Assembly: GCF_003012745.1 (NCBI RefSeq)
Contig: NZ_PXYK01000012.1
Location: 1-64,000 of the forward strand
Direction of reading: 5' to 3'
DNA length: 64,000 bases
From: Kumtagia ephedrae
GTDB lineage: Bacteria > Pseudomonadota > Alphaproteobacteria > Rhizobiales > Rhizobiaceae
Shown here: piece after piece, positions 1-8,475 of the stretch
How the letters are laid out: the number at the start of each line of letters is the position of its first letter
How positions within the stretch are numbered: the stretch's first letter is position 1
Notes under the pieces: generated by a model
Database searches by the model: none
Told to the model about the DNA's origin: nothing
What the model saw: only the letters and a program-made list of their open reading frames with translations
Made by a program: the position numbers and the translations under genes

Positions 1-213
1 CTCTCGAAGATCATTGGAAAGAGGTCGGGTCATCAGATGCTGGCCTCCAATCCAGCCAGCATCTTGAATCACAATTCCGACCGAACGGGAATCCGTTCCG
101 ATTCAGTCAGGCCGTGAACCGCTCTAGGCGGGCCGCCGCACTGGGTAGGCCGGCATTCCTCGACAGCGGCGAACGCGCCTGCTAGAAGCCCGCGCACTCC
201 ACGGATTCCAGAC

Positions 214-1803
214 ATGGCCGAAGACATCAGACAGGCGGTGGCACGCCGCCGCACCTTTGCGATCATCGCGCACCCCGACGCCGGCAAGACCACGCTGACG
301 GAGAAGCTGCTGCTGTTCGGCGGCGCCATCCAGCTCGCCGGCGAGGTCAAGGCCAAGAAGGACCGCATGAACACGCGCTCCGACTGGATGAAGATCGAGC
401 GCGAGCGCGGCATCTCGGTGGTCACCTCGGTGATGACCTTCGAATATGGCGACCACGTCTTCAACCTGCTGGACACGCCCGGCCACGAGGATTTCGCCGA
501 CGACACGTATCGCACGCTGTCGGCCGTTGACAGCGCGGTCATGGTCATCGATGCCGCAAAGGGCATCGAGCCGCGCACGCTGAAGCTGTTCGAGGTCTGC
601 CGGCTGCGCGACATCCCGATCGTCACCTTCGTCAACAAGATGGACCGCGACGCGCGCAACACCTTCGAGATCCTCGACGAGATCGAGCAGAAGCTGGCGC
701 TCGACACAGCGCCCATCACCTGGCCGATCGGCCAGGGCAAGACCTTTTCGGGCACCTACCATCTGGCCGAGAACGCCGTGCGCAGGAGCGACGCCGAGGT
801 CGAGCGGCAGAAGGTGAACGGCCCCGATTCCAACCGCGTCGCCGGCCTGCTGCCGGACAACGAGCGCGAGACCTTCATCGAGGAGCTGGAGCTGGCGCGC
901 GAAGCCTGCCGGCCGTTCGAGCTGGGGGCCTTCCGCGAGGGCCACATGACACCGGTCTATTTCGGCTCGGCGCTGCGCAATTTCGGCGTGCGCGACCTGA
1001 TCGAGGGGCTCGGCGCCTTCGCCCCCAGCCCGCGCGACCAGGAGGCCGACATCCGCACGGTCGAGGCGACGGAGGCCAAGATGACCTCCTTCGTCTTCAA
1101 GATCCAGGCCAACATGGACCCCAACCACCGCGACCGCATCGCCTTCGTGCGCGTCTGCTCGGGTGCGCTGGAGCGCGGCATGAAGGCCAAGCTGGTGCGC
1201 ACCGGCAAGCAGATGTCGCTGACGGCGCCGCAGTTCTTCTTCGCCCGCTCGCGCATCACCGCCGACGAGGCCTATGCCGGCGACGTGGTCGGCATTCCCA
1301 ATCACGGGACCCTGCGCATCGGCGACACCTTGACCGAGGGCGAGGACATCCTGTTCCGCGGCGTGCCCAACTTCGCGCCGGAGATTCTTCGCCGCGTGCG
1401 CCTAGGCGACGCCATGAAGGCGAAGAAGCTGAAGGAAGCGCTGCAGCAGATGGCCGAGGAGGGCGTGGTCCAGCTGTTCTCGCCCGAAGACGGATCGCCG
1501 GCGATCGTCGGCGTGGTCGGCGCGCTGCAGCTCGACGTGCTCAAGGAGCGGCTCAACGTCGAGTACACGCTGCCCGTCGACTTCGAGATGTCGCGCTTTT
1601 CCATCTGCCGCTGGATCTCGGCGGACGAGCGCGCCGAGCTGCAGCGCTTCATCGACGCGCATCGCGGCGACATAGCCCGCGACCTCGACGGCGACCCGGT
1701 GTTTTTGGCCCAGCACGGTTTCTCGCTCAACTACGAGGCCGAGCGCTGGAAGGCGATCCGCTTCGAGGCGGTGAAGGACTATCAGGTGCGGGAAGCGGCT
1801 TAG
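214..1803 (+). CDS. prfC: Peptide chain release factor 3 (RF3)
   Basis: Translational GTPase that recycles RF1/RF2 from the ribosome after peptide release; cytosolic. The 529-residue product is the usual full length for RF3. The P-loop HPDAGKTT lies at about residues 20-27, switch II reads DTPGHEDF, and the G4 motif NKMD follows. The central region carries the EF-Tu-like domain II and the C-terminal RF3 domain. The ATG follows about 200 bases in which I see no gene. The nearest downstream genes are a toxin-antitoxin pair that probably has its own promoter, so prfC looks monocistronic. EF-G and LepA are less likely because the length and C-terminal domain fit RF3. Confidence 0.96.
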   Translation: MAEDIRQAVARRRTFAIIAHPDAGKTTLTEKLLLFGGAIQLAGEVKAKKDRMNTRSDWMKIERERGISVVTSVMTFEYGDHVFNLLDTPGHEDFADDTYRTLSAVDSAVMVIDAAKGIEPRTLKLFEVCRLRDIPIVTFVNKMDRDARNTFEILDEIEQKLALDTAPITWPIGQGKTFSGTYHLAENAVRRSDAEVERQKVNGPDSNRVAGLLPDNERETFIEELELAREACRPFELGAFREGHMTPVYFGSALRNFGVRDLIEGLGAFAPSPRDQEADIRTVEATEAKMTSFVFKIQANMDPNHRDRIAFVRVCSGALERGMKAKLVRTGKQMSLTAPQFFFARSRITADEAYAGDVVGIPNHGTLRIGDTLTEGEDILFRGVPNFAPEILRRVRLGDAMKAKKLKEALQQMAEEGVVQLFSPEDGSPAIVGVVGALQLDVLKERLNVEYTLPVDFEMSRFSICRWISADERAELQRFIDAHRGDIARDLDGDPVFLAQHGFSLNYEAERWKAIRFEAVKDYQVREAA

Positions 1804-1816
1804 TGTAAAACACTGC

Positions 1817-1844
1817 TTGACGTCCGGCGCTGTTTTGATAGTCT
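1817..1844 (+). promoter_or_regulatory. Candidate promoter of the higBA pair
   Basis: A TTGACG hexamer at 1817-1822 is followed after 16 bases by TAGTCT at 1839-1844, a fair match to a housekeeping promoter. It lies between the prfC stop and the toxin start, about 95 bases before the ATG. The assignment is pattern-based only. Confidence 0.35.
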
Positions 1845-1939
1845 GTGGCTGCGCTCGCCCAACCCGCAATCATGCACCATAGAGACCCGAGCAATGACGC
1901 TCAACAACCTCGTGGTGTTGCGTGGAAAGACGGTCGTAG

Positions 1940-2218
1940 ATGATATTGTCCTTTCGCAGCCGCGGCTTGAAAAGGCTTCATGTGAAGGGTGATCCACGTG
2001 GGCTAAATCCACAACACGTGGCCAAGATCGAGTTGATCCTCGATATGTTAGACCATGCCCGGGCACCGGAAGATATGAACCTCGCCAAGCTCGATTTTCA
2101 CAAGCTGACGGGCGAGAATCCACCGCGCTGGTCAGTTCATATAAATGGCAACTGGTGCATCACCTTCGCGTTCGACGGCGAAGACGTTGTGGCGGTCGAC
2201 TACGAAGACTATCACTGA
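1940..2218 (+). CDS. higB: HigB-type toxin (RelE/HigB superfamily)
   Basis: Predicted ribosome-dependent mRNA endonuclease toxin of a type II toxin-antitoxin module. The 92 residues match the usual length and show the family hallmarks: an N-terminal SFRSRGL segment, a central PEDMNL stretch, WSVHINGNWCITF in the core beta-strands, and the ending VDYEDYH. The toxin gene precedes the antitoxin and the two overlap by one base (TGATG), the standard HigBA order with translational coupling. Neutralisation by the downstream protein and autorepression by the complex are inferred from the family. Confidence 0.9.
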   Translation: MILSFRSRGLKRLHVKGDPRGLNPQHVAKIELILDMLDHARAPEDMNLAKLDFHKLTGENPPRWSVHINGNWCITFAFDGEDVVAVDYEDYH

Positions 2219-2544
2219 TGAGCAGCAGCAAGCGAAGCCTTCGGGATCCCAACCGGCCCCCGGTTCATCCGGGGGCCATCTTGCGCGATATCGTCCTGGA
2301 AGGCGGCGTGCCGTCCAAATCCGAGTTTGCCGCTGCGCTCGGAATTTCGCGGCAGATGCTGCACGGCATCTTGACCGAAAAGCATCCGATCACCGTGGAG
2401 ATGGCCGTGCGGCTGGGCCATGTGCTCGGCAACGGGCCGGGCATCTGGGTGCGCATGCAGCAAGCCCACGACCTCTGGCATGCGGAACGCAGAATCGACA
2501 CCAGCAAGCTCAAGGTGCTGCATCCGGCGGTCGCCGCCGAATAG
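2218..2544 (+). CDS. higA: HigA-family addiction-module antitoxin (HTH-XRE)
   Basis: DNA-binding antitoxin expected to bind the HigB toxin and repress its own operon. The 108 residues begin with the family signature PPVHPGAILRDIVLE. A helix-turn-helix follows around residues 33-60 (SEFAAALGISRQMLHGIL, then NGPGIWVRMQQAHDLW). The chosen ATG overlaps the toxin stop codon as TGATG. A longer reading in the same frame from 2155 lies wholly within higB and is not needed. The C-terminal tail (TSKLKVLHP) fits HigA proteins. Confidence 0.9.
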   Translation: MSSSKRSLRDPNRPPVHPGAILRDIVLEGGVPSKSEFAAALGISRQMLHGILTEKHPITVEMAVRLGHVLGNGPGIWVRMQQAHDLWHAERRIDTSKLKVLHPAVAAE

Positions 2545-2623
2545 GCCCGAGCAGCCGCTCGTTTCGACGCTGTCCGTGGCTACTAGGTGCGCGAGGCGCG
2601 CTTAGCCCGTCCGTCCTGCTCCG

Positions 2624-3601
2624 TCACTCGACGGTGAAACTACCCGACTTGCGCAGGATGGCGCCGGCGTTGCCCCACACCTCGACCTTGAGGTCGTAAC
2701 GTCCGGGCGCGGGTGCGCCGCGCTTGCCGGCAAAGGACGAATAGGCCGCCTTCGGCCGGTCCATGCGCTCGGTCATGGTCTCGGCGAACGTGGCTCCGTC
2801 CGGTCCGGTCACGACCAGGCGAATGCGGTCGCCGGCGCGCAGATTGATGAGCCAGCCCCAGCCGACGAGGTTGGGCGAAGCGGCCGTCGCCGCCGGCGGC
2901 GGACCGGAGACCGGCAGAGCCGCGTGATCGAGCGGCTCGCCCGCCAAGCCCATCGCCAGAAGCTGCGGCCGCCCGCCGCCAAGCGCCGCGGCGACATCGG
3001 CCGCGAACAGCGGCGCGGCCTGGCCGGGCTCCTTCAGGCAACCCTGCCCCGGCCGGCGGCCCGTCATCGGCTCGACCACCGTGCCGTCGCGGCGCACGGT
3101 GACGTGGACATGCGGAAAGGCCGCCATGCCCGACGCGCCGATCTCGCCGAGCTTCTGGCCGCGGTTCACCGTGTCGCCGGGCGCCACCACCAGGCTGCCC
3201 CGCCGCATGTGGCAGTACTGGACTTCCAGCCCGCCGCCATGATCGACGACCATGCCGTTGCCGCACTCCTTGTCGGCCACGGCGGCGCGATCCTGATCGG
3301 TGACCACCAGGTGATCGGGCTCGCCGTCGCGGCCGCGCAGCACGGTTCCGTCGGCCATGGCGACGACCGGCACGCCCCGCTCGACGTCGGCCATCGACAG
3401 AACGCGCAGATCGGTGCCCTCGTGGCCGTCATAGGCGGCGTTGCCGCAAAAGGGGTCGGCGATCCCGCCGCCCTCCTGCATGTCCATGAACTGCTGCACG
3501 AAGCAGTCCTTGCCGGGCGTGCAGTCGGCCGGCAGGCCGAGCTCCTGCGCGGACGCCGGGACGGCGGCGATCAAGATGGCGACCAGGCACGCAAACCGCA
3601 T
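2624..3601 (-). CDS. Secreted M23 family metallopeptidase
   Basis: Predicted periplasmic LytM/M23 zinc peptidase that cuts peptide cross-links of peptidoglycan or a similar substrate. The 325-residue product starts with a signal peptide (cleavage near VPASAQ, residue 19). The zinc ligands look intact: H60 and D64 in HEGTD, and H164-V-H166 late in the domain. A C-terminal region of about 130 residues resembles a beta-sandwich but I do not recognise it. The ATG at 3601 has a good ribosome site (GGAAGGGAG); longer readings in the same frame lack a signal peptide. The gene is convergent with higBA and divergent from the HAD phosphatase gene. The substrate is unknown. Confidence 0.85.
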   Translation of the reverse strand: MRFACLVAILIAAVPASAQELGLPADCTPGKDCFVQQFMDMQEGGGIADPFCGNAAYDGHEGTDLRVLSMADVERGVPVVAMADGTVLRGRDGEPDHLVVTDQDRAAVADKECGNGMVVDHGGGLEVQYCHMRRGSLVVAPGDTVNRGQKLGEIGASGMAAFPHVHVTVRRDGTVVEPMTGRRPGQGCLKEPGQAAPLFAADVAAALGGGRPQLLAMGLAGEPLDHAALPVSGPPPAATAASPNLVGWGWLINLRAGDRIRLVVTGPDGATFAETMTERMDRPKAAYSSFAGKRGAPAPGRYDLKVEVWGNAGAILRKSGSFTVE

Positions 3602-3820
3602 CGAACGCTCCCTTCCAAGCGACGGATGTGGAGCCGCATGATGCATCGGACGCCGCCGCTTGGCCAGAACCGGCCGACATGACGGATCGCCGGCGCACGC
3701 AACCCTTTCGCTTCCGCCGGATTTCTGCCACGCCAGGCGCGGACAGTCGGTTTTCGCGGGTCTTGCTGTGACAGACGGCGGAGAATCGGCAAGAAAGGCC
3801 GCGCCAGACGAAGGACGCCA

Positions 3821-4528
3821 ATGATCGACCGCCCCGACGCCGCTCGCTTCGCCCATGTCAAGGACTGGGTGTTCGACCTCGACAACACGCTCTATCCGCA
3901 CCACACCAACCTGTTCTCGCAGATCGACGTGAAGATGACCGCCTACGTCTCCGAGCTGCTCACGCTGCCGCGCGAGGAGGCGCGCACGCTGCAGAAGGAA
4001 CTCTATCTGAAATACGGGACGACGCTGGCGGGCCTGATGCAGCGCCACAAGATCGATTCCGACGACTTCCTGGAGAAGGTCCACGACATCGATTATTCGT
4101 GGCTCACGCCGGACCCGGCGCTCGGCAGCGCCATCCGGGCCTTGCCGGGCCGCAAATTCATCTTCACCAACGGCAACCGCGGCCATGCCGAGCGCACCGC
4201 CCGCCAACTCGGCATCCTCGACGACTTCGACGACATCTTCGACATCGTCGCCGCCGGCTTGACACCGAAGCCGGCGCCGGAAACCTACGACCGCTTCCTG
4301 GCACTGCATCGGATCGCCGGGCCGGACGCGGTGATGTTCGAGGACCTGGCGCGCAACCTGGTCGTCCCGAAGGCGCTCGGCATGACGACGGTGCTGATCG
4401 TGCCGCGCAATTTCGAGCCGACCTTCTCCGAGATCTGGGAGCGCGACCCGGCGTTCGACGACGCTGTCGATTTCGTCACCGACGACCTGGCGGGCTTTCT
4501 GGGCGGGCTGGCCGGCAGCCGCGCATGA
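3821..4528 (+). CDS. HAD-family pyrimidine 5'-nucleotidase
   Basis: Predicted cytosolic HAD hydrolase that dephosphorylates pyrimidine nucleotides (SDT1/PHM8-like group). HAD motif I is intact as FDLDNTLY, with nucleophile D19 and acid D21. Motif II is FTNGN and the late motif is MFEDLARN. The 235-residue length and the helical cap after motif I fit the group common in rhizobia. Its stop overlaps the start of the DUF817 gene (ATGA), so the two are probably translationally coupled. The exact substrate is inferred from the family. Confidence 0.87.
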   Translation: MIDRPDAARFAHVKDWVFDLDNTLYPHHTNLFSQIDVKMTAYVSELLTLPREEARTLQKELYLKYGTTLAGLMQRHKIDSDDFLEKVHDIDYSWLTPDPALGSAIRALPGRKFIFTNGNRGHAERTARQLGILDDFDDIFDIVAAGLTPKPAPETYDRFLALHRIAGPDAVMFEDLARNLVVPKALGMTTVLIVPRNFEPTFSEIWERDPAFDDAVDFVTDDLAGFLGGLAGSRA

Positions 4529-5445
4529 ACCGCTTCACCTCGGTCGAGGCGCGGATCGACGGCGCCGCGCATGCCGTACTCGATCGGCTGCCGGGACAGG
4601 GACTGTCGGGCGCCCTGGTCGAGTTCGTGGTGTTCGGGCTGAAACAGGCATGGGCCTGCCTGTTCGGCGGCCTGATGCTGGCGCTGATCCTAGCCACGAA
4701 ATATCTGCCGCCCGACGCGATCGGGCTGGCGCGCTACGATTTCCTCTTCCTCGCGGCCTTGACCGTTCAGGTCGCCATGCTGGCGTTCAGGCTGGAGACG
4801 CCGTCCGAGGCCAAGGTCATTCTGATCTTTCACGTGGTCGGCACCGCAATGGAAATCTTCAAGACGTCGGCAGGGTCGTGGATCTATCCGGAGGAGAGCG
4901 TCTTCCGCATCGGCGGCGTGCCGCTGTTTTCCGGCTTCATGTATGCCGCCGTCGGTTCCTACATCGCCCGCATCTCGCGCATCTTCGACATGCGCTACGC
5001 ATCCTATCCGCCACCATGGGCGACGGTCTGCCTGGCGGCGGCGATCTACGTGAACTTCTTCGCGCATCATTTCGTAGCCGACCTGCGCTACGTGCTGTTC
5101 GCCGTAACGGTGCTGCTCTTCCTGCGCACCACCGTCCATTATCGTGTCTTCCGCTTCCGCCACCGCATGCCGCTGCTCGTCGGCTTCCTGCTGGTGGCGC
5201 TGTTCATCTGGTTGGCTGAGAACATCGGCACATGGTCACGTGCATGGCTCTACCCTGGGCAGCGCGACGGCTGGGCGCCTGTGTCGATCCACAAGCTCGG
5301 CGCCTGGTATCTGCTGATGATCATTTCCTTCGTGCTGGTGACACTGGTGCATCGGCCCAAGGCGGTCGAGGCTGCCGAGCGGGATCAACGGGCGTCGGAT
5401 GGCCTGCCCGCGGACGCCGTCACTGAAGATCGTAGAACCGGCTGA
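4525..5445 (+). CDS. DUF817 family integral membrane protein
   Basis: Polytopic inner-membrane protein of 306 residues with about seven to eight hydrophobic segments from residue 30 to 275. I assign it to DUF817 from conserved features such as the KTSAGSWIYPE region and the NFFAHHF segment. No function is established for the family. The ATG overlaps the stop of the upstream nucleotidase by four bases. Its 3' end overlaps the convergent LOG-family gene by 26 bases. The internal histidines and aromatic-rich loops could suit a metal or redox role, but that is speculation. Confidence 0.8.
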   Translation: MNRFTSVEARIDGAAHAVLDRLPGQGLSGALVEFVVFGLKQAWACLFGGLMLALILATKYLPPDAIGLARYDFLFLAALTVQVAMLAFRLETPSEAKVILIFHVVGTAMEIFKTSAGSWIYPEESVFRIGGVPLFSGFMYAAVGSYIARISRIFDMRYASYPPPWATVCLAAAIYVNFFAHHFVADLRYVLFAVTVLLFLRTTVHYRVFRFRHRMPLLVGFLLVALFIWLAENIGTWSRAWLYPGQRDGWAPVSIHKLGAWYLLMIISFVLVTLVHRPKAVEAAERDQRASDGLPADAVTEDRRTG

Positions 5446-6262
5446 TGATCTCCCAGGCGTCGTCGGCGGTGTCGACGAAATCGATGATGTCCTGGTCGCC
5501 CGGCGAGATCGTGCCCTGCTCGGCGAGGTAGTCGAGGTCCATCGCCCGGCTCCAGAACTCCTTGCCGAACAGGATGATCGGGACCCGCTCCATGCGGCCG
5601 GTCTGGATCAGCGTCAGCGTCTCGAAGAATTCGTCGAGCGTGCCGAAACCGCCGGGAAACACCGCCACCGCCTTGGCGCGCATGACGAAATGCATCTTGC
5701 GGATGGCGAAATAGTGGAAGTTGAAGCAGAGCTCGGGGGTGACGTAGGGATTCGGCGCCTGCTCGTGCGGCAGCACGATGTTGAGCCCGATCGACGGCGC
5801 GCCGACGTCGTCGGCGCCGCGGTTGCCCGCCTCCATGACGCCCGGCCCGCCGCCGGTGACGACCACGAACTCACGATAGTAGGAGAGCGCCGAATGCTGC
5901 GAGCACAGCCGCGCGAACTTGCGCGCCTCGTCGTAGTAGACGCTGTTCTTCAGCAGATTCCTCTTCTGCGTCTCGTTCTTGGCGGCCCAGGCCTCGCCGC
6001 CCGGTTCCGGCAGGCGGGCGCCGCCGAACAGGATGACGGTCGAGCGGATGCCGCGCTCGGCCAGCGTCATCTCGGGCTTGAGCAGTTCGAGTTGAAGCCG
6101 CACGGGACGCAGTTCGCGCCGCGTCATGAAGTCCTCGTCGGTCCAGGCGAGCTTGTAGGTGGCCGCGCGCGTCTGCGGCGTATCGGGAACGCTCCTCACC
6201 CGCTCGAGGTCTTCGTCGGCATGCGACAAAGGTGTCCATCCCGTCTTTTCGTTCGGATTCAT
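5420..6262 (-). CDS. LOG-family protein (Rossmann, TIGR00730-type)
   Basis: Member of the LOG (lysine decarboxylase-like) family, whose characterised members hydrolyse nucleoside 5'-monophosphates at the N-glycosidic bond, for example cytokinin activation. The 280-residue product has GGGPGVMEA and the signature PGGFGTLDEFFE, both intact. This longer type carries about 70 extra N-terminal residues relative to small LOG proteins. The ATG at 6262 is the first good start; upstream extension in the same frame has no family similarity. The gene is convergent with and overlaps the DUF817 gene. The bacterial substrate is unproven. Confidence 0.86.
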   Translation of the reverse strand: MNPNEKTGWTPLSHADEDLERVRSVPDTPQTRAATYKLAWTDEDFMTRRELRPVRLQLELLKPEMTLAERGIRSTVILFGGARLPEPGGEAWAAKNETQKRNLLKNSVYYDEARKFARLCSQHSALSYYREFVVVTGGGPGVMEAGNRGADDVGAPSIGLNIVLPHEQAPNPYVTPELCFNFHYFAIRKMHFVMRAKAVAVFPGGFGTLDEFFETLTLIQTGRMERVPIILFGKEFWSRAMDLDYLAEQGTISPGDQDIIDFVDTADDAWEIISRFYDLQ

Positions 6263-6315
6263 TGCGTTTCTGTCCGTTTCCTGCCGGCCCGCGCCATCGC
6301 ATGGCGCAAGCGCGA

Positions 6316-6344
6316 TTGACCCGATTCCTGTCGTGAAATAGGGT
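6316..6344 (+). promoter_or_regulatory. Candidate dapD promoter
   Basis: TTGACC at 6316-6321 is followed after 17 bases by TAGGGT at 6339-6344, about 65 bases ahead of the dapD start. Spacing fits a housekeeping sigma factor, but the -10 match is only fair. Confidence 0.4.
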
Positions 6345-6407
6345 CCGCCCGCCCTTCCGACACAGTAGAAGCCTTCAACCTTAAGAGCGCGTATAGCGGA
6401 GCATGCG

Positions 6408-7262
6408 ATGCCAAGACCAGACCTGACGAGCCTCGAAACGACGATCGAAGCCGCTTTCGAGGCCCGCGAGGGCATTTCCACCGCTACGCGCGGCGCGGTT
6501 CGTGAGGCGATCGAGACGGCGCTCGACCTGCTCGACCGCGGCGAGGTGCGGGTGGCGGAGCGGCAGGCGGACGGCGCCTGGACGGTCAATCAGTGGCTGA
6601 AGAAGGCGGTGCTGCTGTCGTTCCGGCTCAACCCGATGGAGATCATCGAGGGCGGTCCGGGCGGCTCGGCCTGGTGGGACAAGGTGCCGTCGAAATTCTC
6701 CGGCTGGAGCGCGCTCGACTTCGAGAAGGCCGGCTTCCGCGCGGTGCCGTCGGCGGTGGTGCGGCGCTCGGCCTATGTGGCGCCCGGCGCCATCCTGATG
6801 CCCTCTTTCGTCAATCTCGGGGCCTATGTCGATACCGGCACGATGGTCGACACCTGGGCCTCGGTCGGCTCCTGCGCGCAGATCGGCAAGAACGTGCATC
6901 TCTCCGGCGGCGTCGGCATCGGCGGCGTGCTGGAGCCGATGCAGGCCGGCCCGACCATCATCGAGGACAACTGCTTCATCGGCGCCCGTTCCGAAGTGGT
7001 CGAGGGCTGCATCGTGCGCGAGGGCTCGGTGCTCGGCATGGGCGTGTTCATCGGCAAGTCGACCAAGATCGTCGACCGCACGACCGGCGAGATCAGCTAT
7101 GGCGAGGTGCCGGCCAATTCGGTGGTGGTCGCCGGCTCGCTGCCCGGAAAGCCGCTCCCCAACGGCGAACCGGGGCCGAGCCTCTACTGCGCCGTGATCG
7201 TCAAGCGGGTGGACGCGCAGACGCGCTCCAAGACCTCGATCAACGATCTGCTCAGGGACTGA
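6408..7262 (+). CDS. dapD: Tetrahydrodipicolinate N-succinyltransferase
   Basis: Transfers succinyl from succinyl-CoA to 2,3,4,5-tetrahydropyridine-2,6-dicarboxylate in the succinylase branch of lysine and meso-diaminopimelate synthesis. The 284-residue length is typical. An N-terminal helical domain is followed by a left-handed beta-helix of hexapeptide repeats ([21 protein letters not shown] onward), with the family stretch [15 protein letters not shown]. The protein should be a cytosolic trimer. It stands alone, about 145 bases from the divergent LOG gene. Confidence 0.96.
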   Translation: MPRPDLTSLETTIEAAFEAREGISTATRGAVREAIETALDLLDRGEVRVAERQADGAWTVNQWLKKAVLLSFRLNPMEIIEGGPGGSAWWDKVPSKFSGWSALDFEKAGFRAVPSAVVRRSAYVAPGAILMPSFVNLGAYVDTGTMVDTWASVGSCAQIGKNVHLSGGVGIGGVLEPMQAGPTIIEDNCFIGARSEVVEGCIVREGSVLGMGVFIGKSTKIVDRTTGEISYGEVPANSVVVAGSLPGKPLPNGEPGPSLYCAVIVKRVDAQTRSKTSINDLLRD

Positions 7263-7368
7263 CGCGAGGTCCTGCCCGCTCGACCGTGAGGCTGCAGGCC
7301 TCGCATCGCATTCGACCAATCCGTTCCCGGCGGACGCCGCCGGGACAAACCGCAAAGTTCCCGTACCC

Positions 7369-7731
7369 TTGTCAGAAACAGCGAAATTCATATGGCTGTG
7401 CTTCAGCTTCTCGGGTCGGCTTGGTCGGTACCCCTACGCGCTCGCCGGCATGCTGTGCTATCTGGCAAGAATGTTCCCGGTCTACAGGATCGTCATAGCG
7501 ACGGACGAGGCAACGGTTGCCTATTGGAGCAGCATCTTCATGCTGACCGCTCTCGGCTCCTTCGTCGTGCTGGTGCCGCTGGCGGCGAAACGCCTTCATG
7601 ACTTCGGCAAGCCGGCGGCGCTGGCGTTCCTGGCGATCTTCCTGGATGTCCTGATGTACCTGCCGCTCTGCTTCATTCCGGGCGACAAGGGGCCGAACCG
7701 CTACGGCCAGGCCGCCAACGAGCCGAAATAA
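7369..7731 (+). CDS. DUF805 family small membrane protein
   Basis: A 120-residue inner-membrane protein with about three hydrophobic segments. The N-terminal FSFSGRLGRYPYA and the later KRLHDFGK match the DUF805 pattern. The gene must start at TTG 7369, because the first in-frame ATG would remove the conserved N-terminus. The ending GDKGPNRYG is also typical of the family. Function is unknown. The next gene starts five bases after its stop, so the two are probably co-transcribed. Confidence 0.8.
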   Translation: MSETAKFIWLCFSFSGRLGRYPYALAGMLCYLARMFPVYRIVIATDEATVAYWSSIFMLTALGSFVVLVPLAAKRLHDFGKPAALAFLAIFLDVLMYLPLCFIPGDKGPNRYGQAANEPK

Positions 7732-7736
7732 TCGCC

Positions 7737-8465
7737 ATGGGCGAGGACCGGGCCATATCCTACCGTTCGCTCGATCCCCGCCTGATCATCCAGACGACAG
7801 AACGGCTCGAGCAGCGCATCGCCGACCGTTTTCCCGATGCCGGCCTCCGCAGGGTGGCGCGGGATCTGGTCGCGCTGGCCGGCGACGTCAGTCGCGCGGC
7901 GGTCGAGCTGGAGAAGCCGATCCTGTGGCTGCGAATCCTCGTCGGCTCGGTCTTCACCGCGGGTGTTGGCGTCTTCCTGTTCGTAGGCACCATCCTGCCG
8001 CTCGAGCGCTTCGCCGGCGACACGGTGATGGAATCGGTGGAAGGCATCGAGGCGTCGCTCAACACCGTCATCCTCGCCGTGCTCGGCATCCTGGCGCTGG
8101 TGCATGCCGAGGACCGGATCAAACGCAAGCGGGTGTTCCGGCAACTGCACGAGCTGCGTTCGCTGATCCATGTCATCGACATGCACCAGCTCACCAAGGA
8201 CCCGGCGGCGCTGTCGCCGCATTTCACGCCCGCCGCGCACTCGCCCGACCGGCCGATGAAGCGTGGCGACCTGCTGCGTTATCTCGACTACTGCTCGGAG
8301 ATGCTGTCGATCACCGGCAAGCTCGCGGCCCTGTTCGCGCAGTCGGTCAACGACGAGGTGGTGATCGACGCGGTCAACGACATCGAAGATCTCGGCTCCA
8401 ATTTGTCGCGCAAAATCTGGCAGAAGATCATGATGCTCGACGCGGAGCACAACGCGGCGAAATAA
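7737..8465 (+). CDS. Conserved hypothetical membrane protein, two TM segments
   Basis: I do not recognise this 242-residue protein. Two hydrophobic segments at about residues 62-88 and 108-124 enclose a short acidic loop. The N-terminal 60 residues and the C-terminal 115 residues are charged and probably cytosolic and helical. No catalytic motif is visible. The gene begins five bases after the DUF805 stop, so the pair probably forms an operon. Codon use looks like that of the neighbours. Confidence 0.72.
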   Translation: MGEDRAISYRSLDPRLIIQTTERLEQRIADRFPDAGLRRVARDLVALAGDVSRAAVELEKPILWLRILVGSVFTAGVGVFLFVGTILPLERFAGDTVMESVEGIEASLNTVILAVLGILALVHAEDRIKRKRVFRQLHELRSLIHVIDMHQLTKDPAALSPHFTPAAHSPDRPMKRGDLLRYLDYCSEMLSITGKLAALFAQSVNDEVVIDAVNDIEDLGSNLSRKIWQKIMMLDAEHNAAK

Positions 8466-8475
8466 GAACGTCGGC

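Noticed and set aside
1-213. Possible hairpin near 80-110 (AACGGGAATCCGTT)
   Set aside because: Short and imperfect with no T run; no upstream gene is visible to assign it to.
124-1305. Long minus-strand frames opposite prfC (and similar ones opposite phoX, glnD, cpaF)
   Set aside because: Arg/Asp/His-rich shadow frames caused by high GC at third codon positions; no ribosome sites or domains.
1817-2544. Larger defence island around higBA
   Set aside because: Flanking genes are prfC and an M23 peptidase; no restriction, CBASS, Abi or other defence genes accompany the pair.
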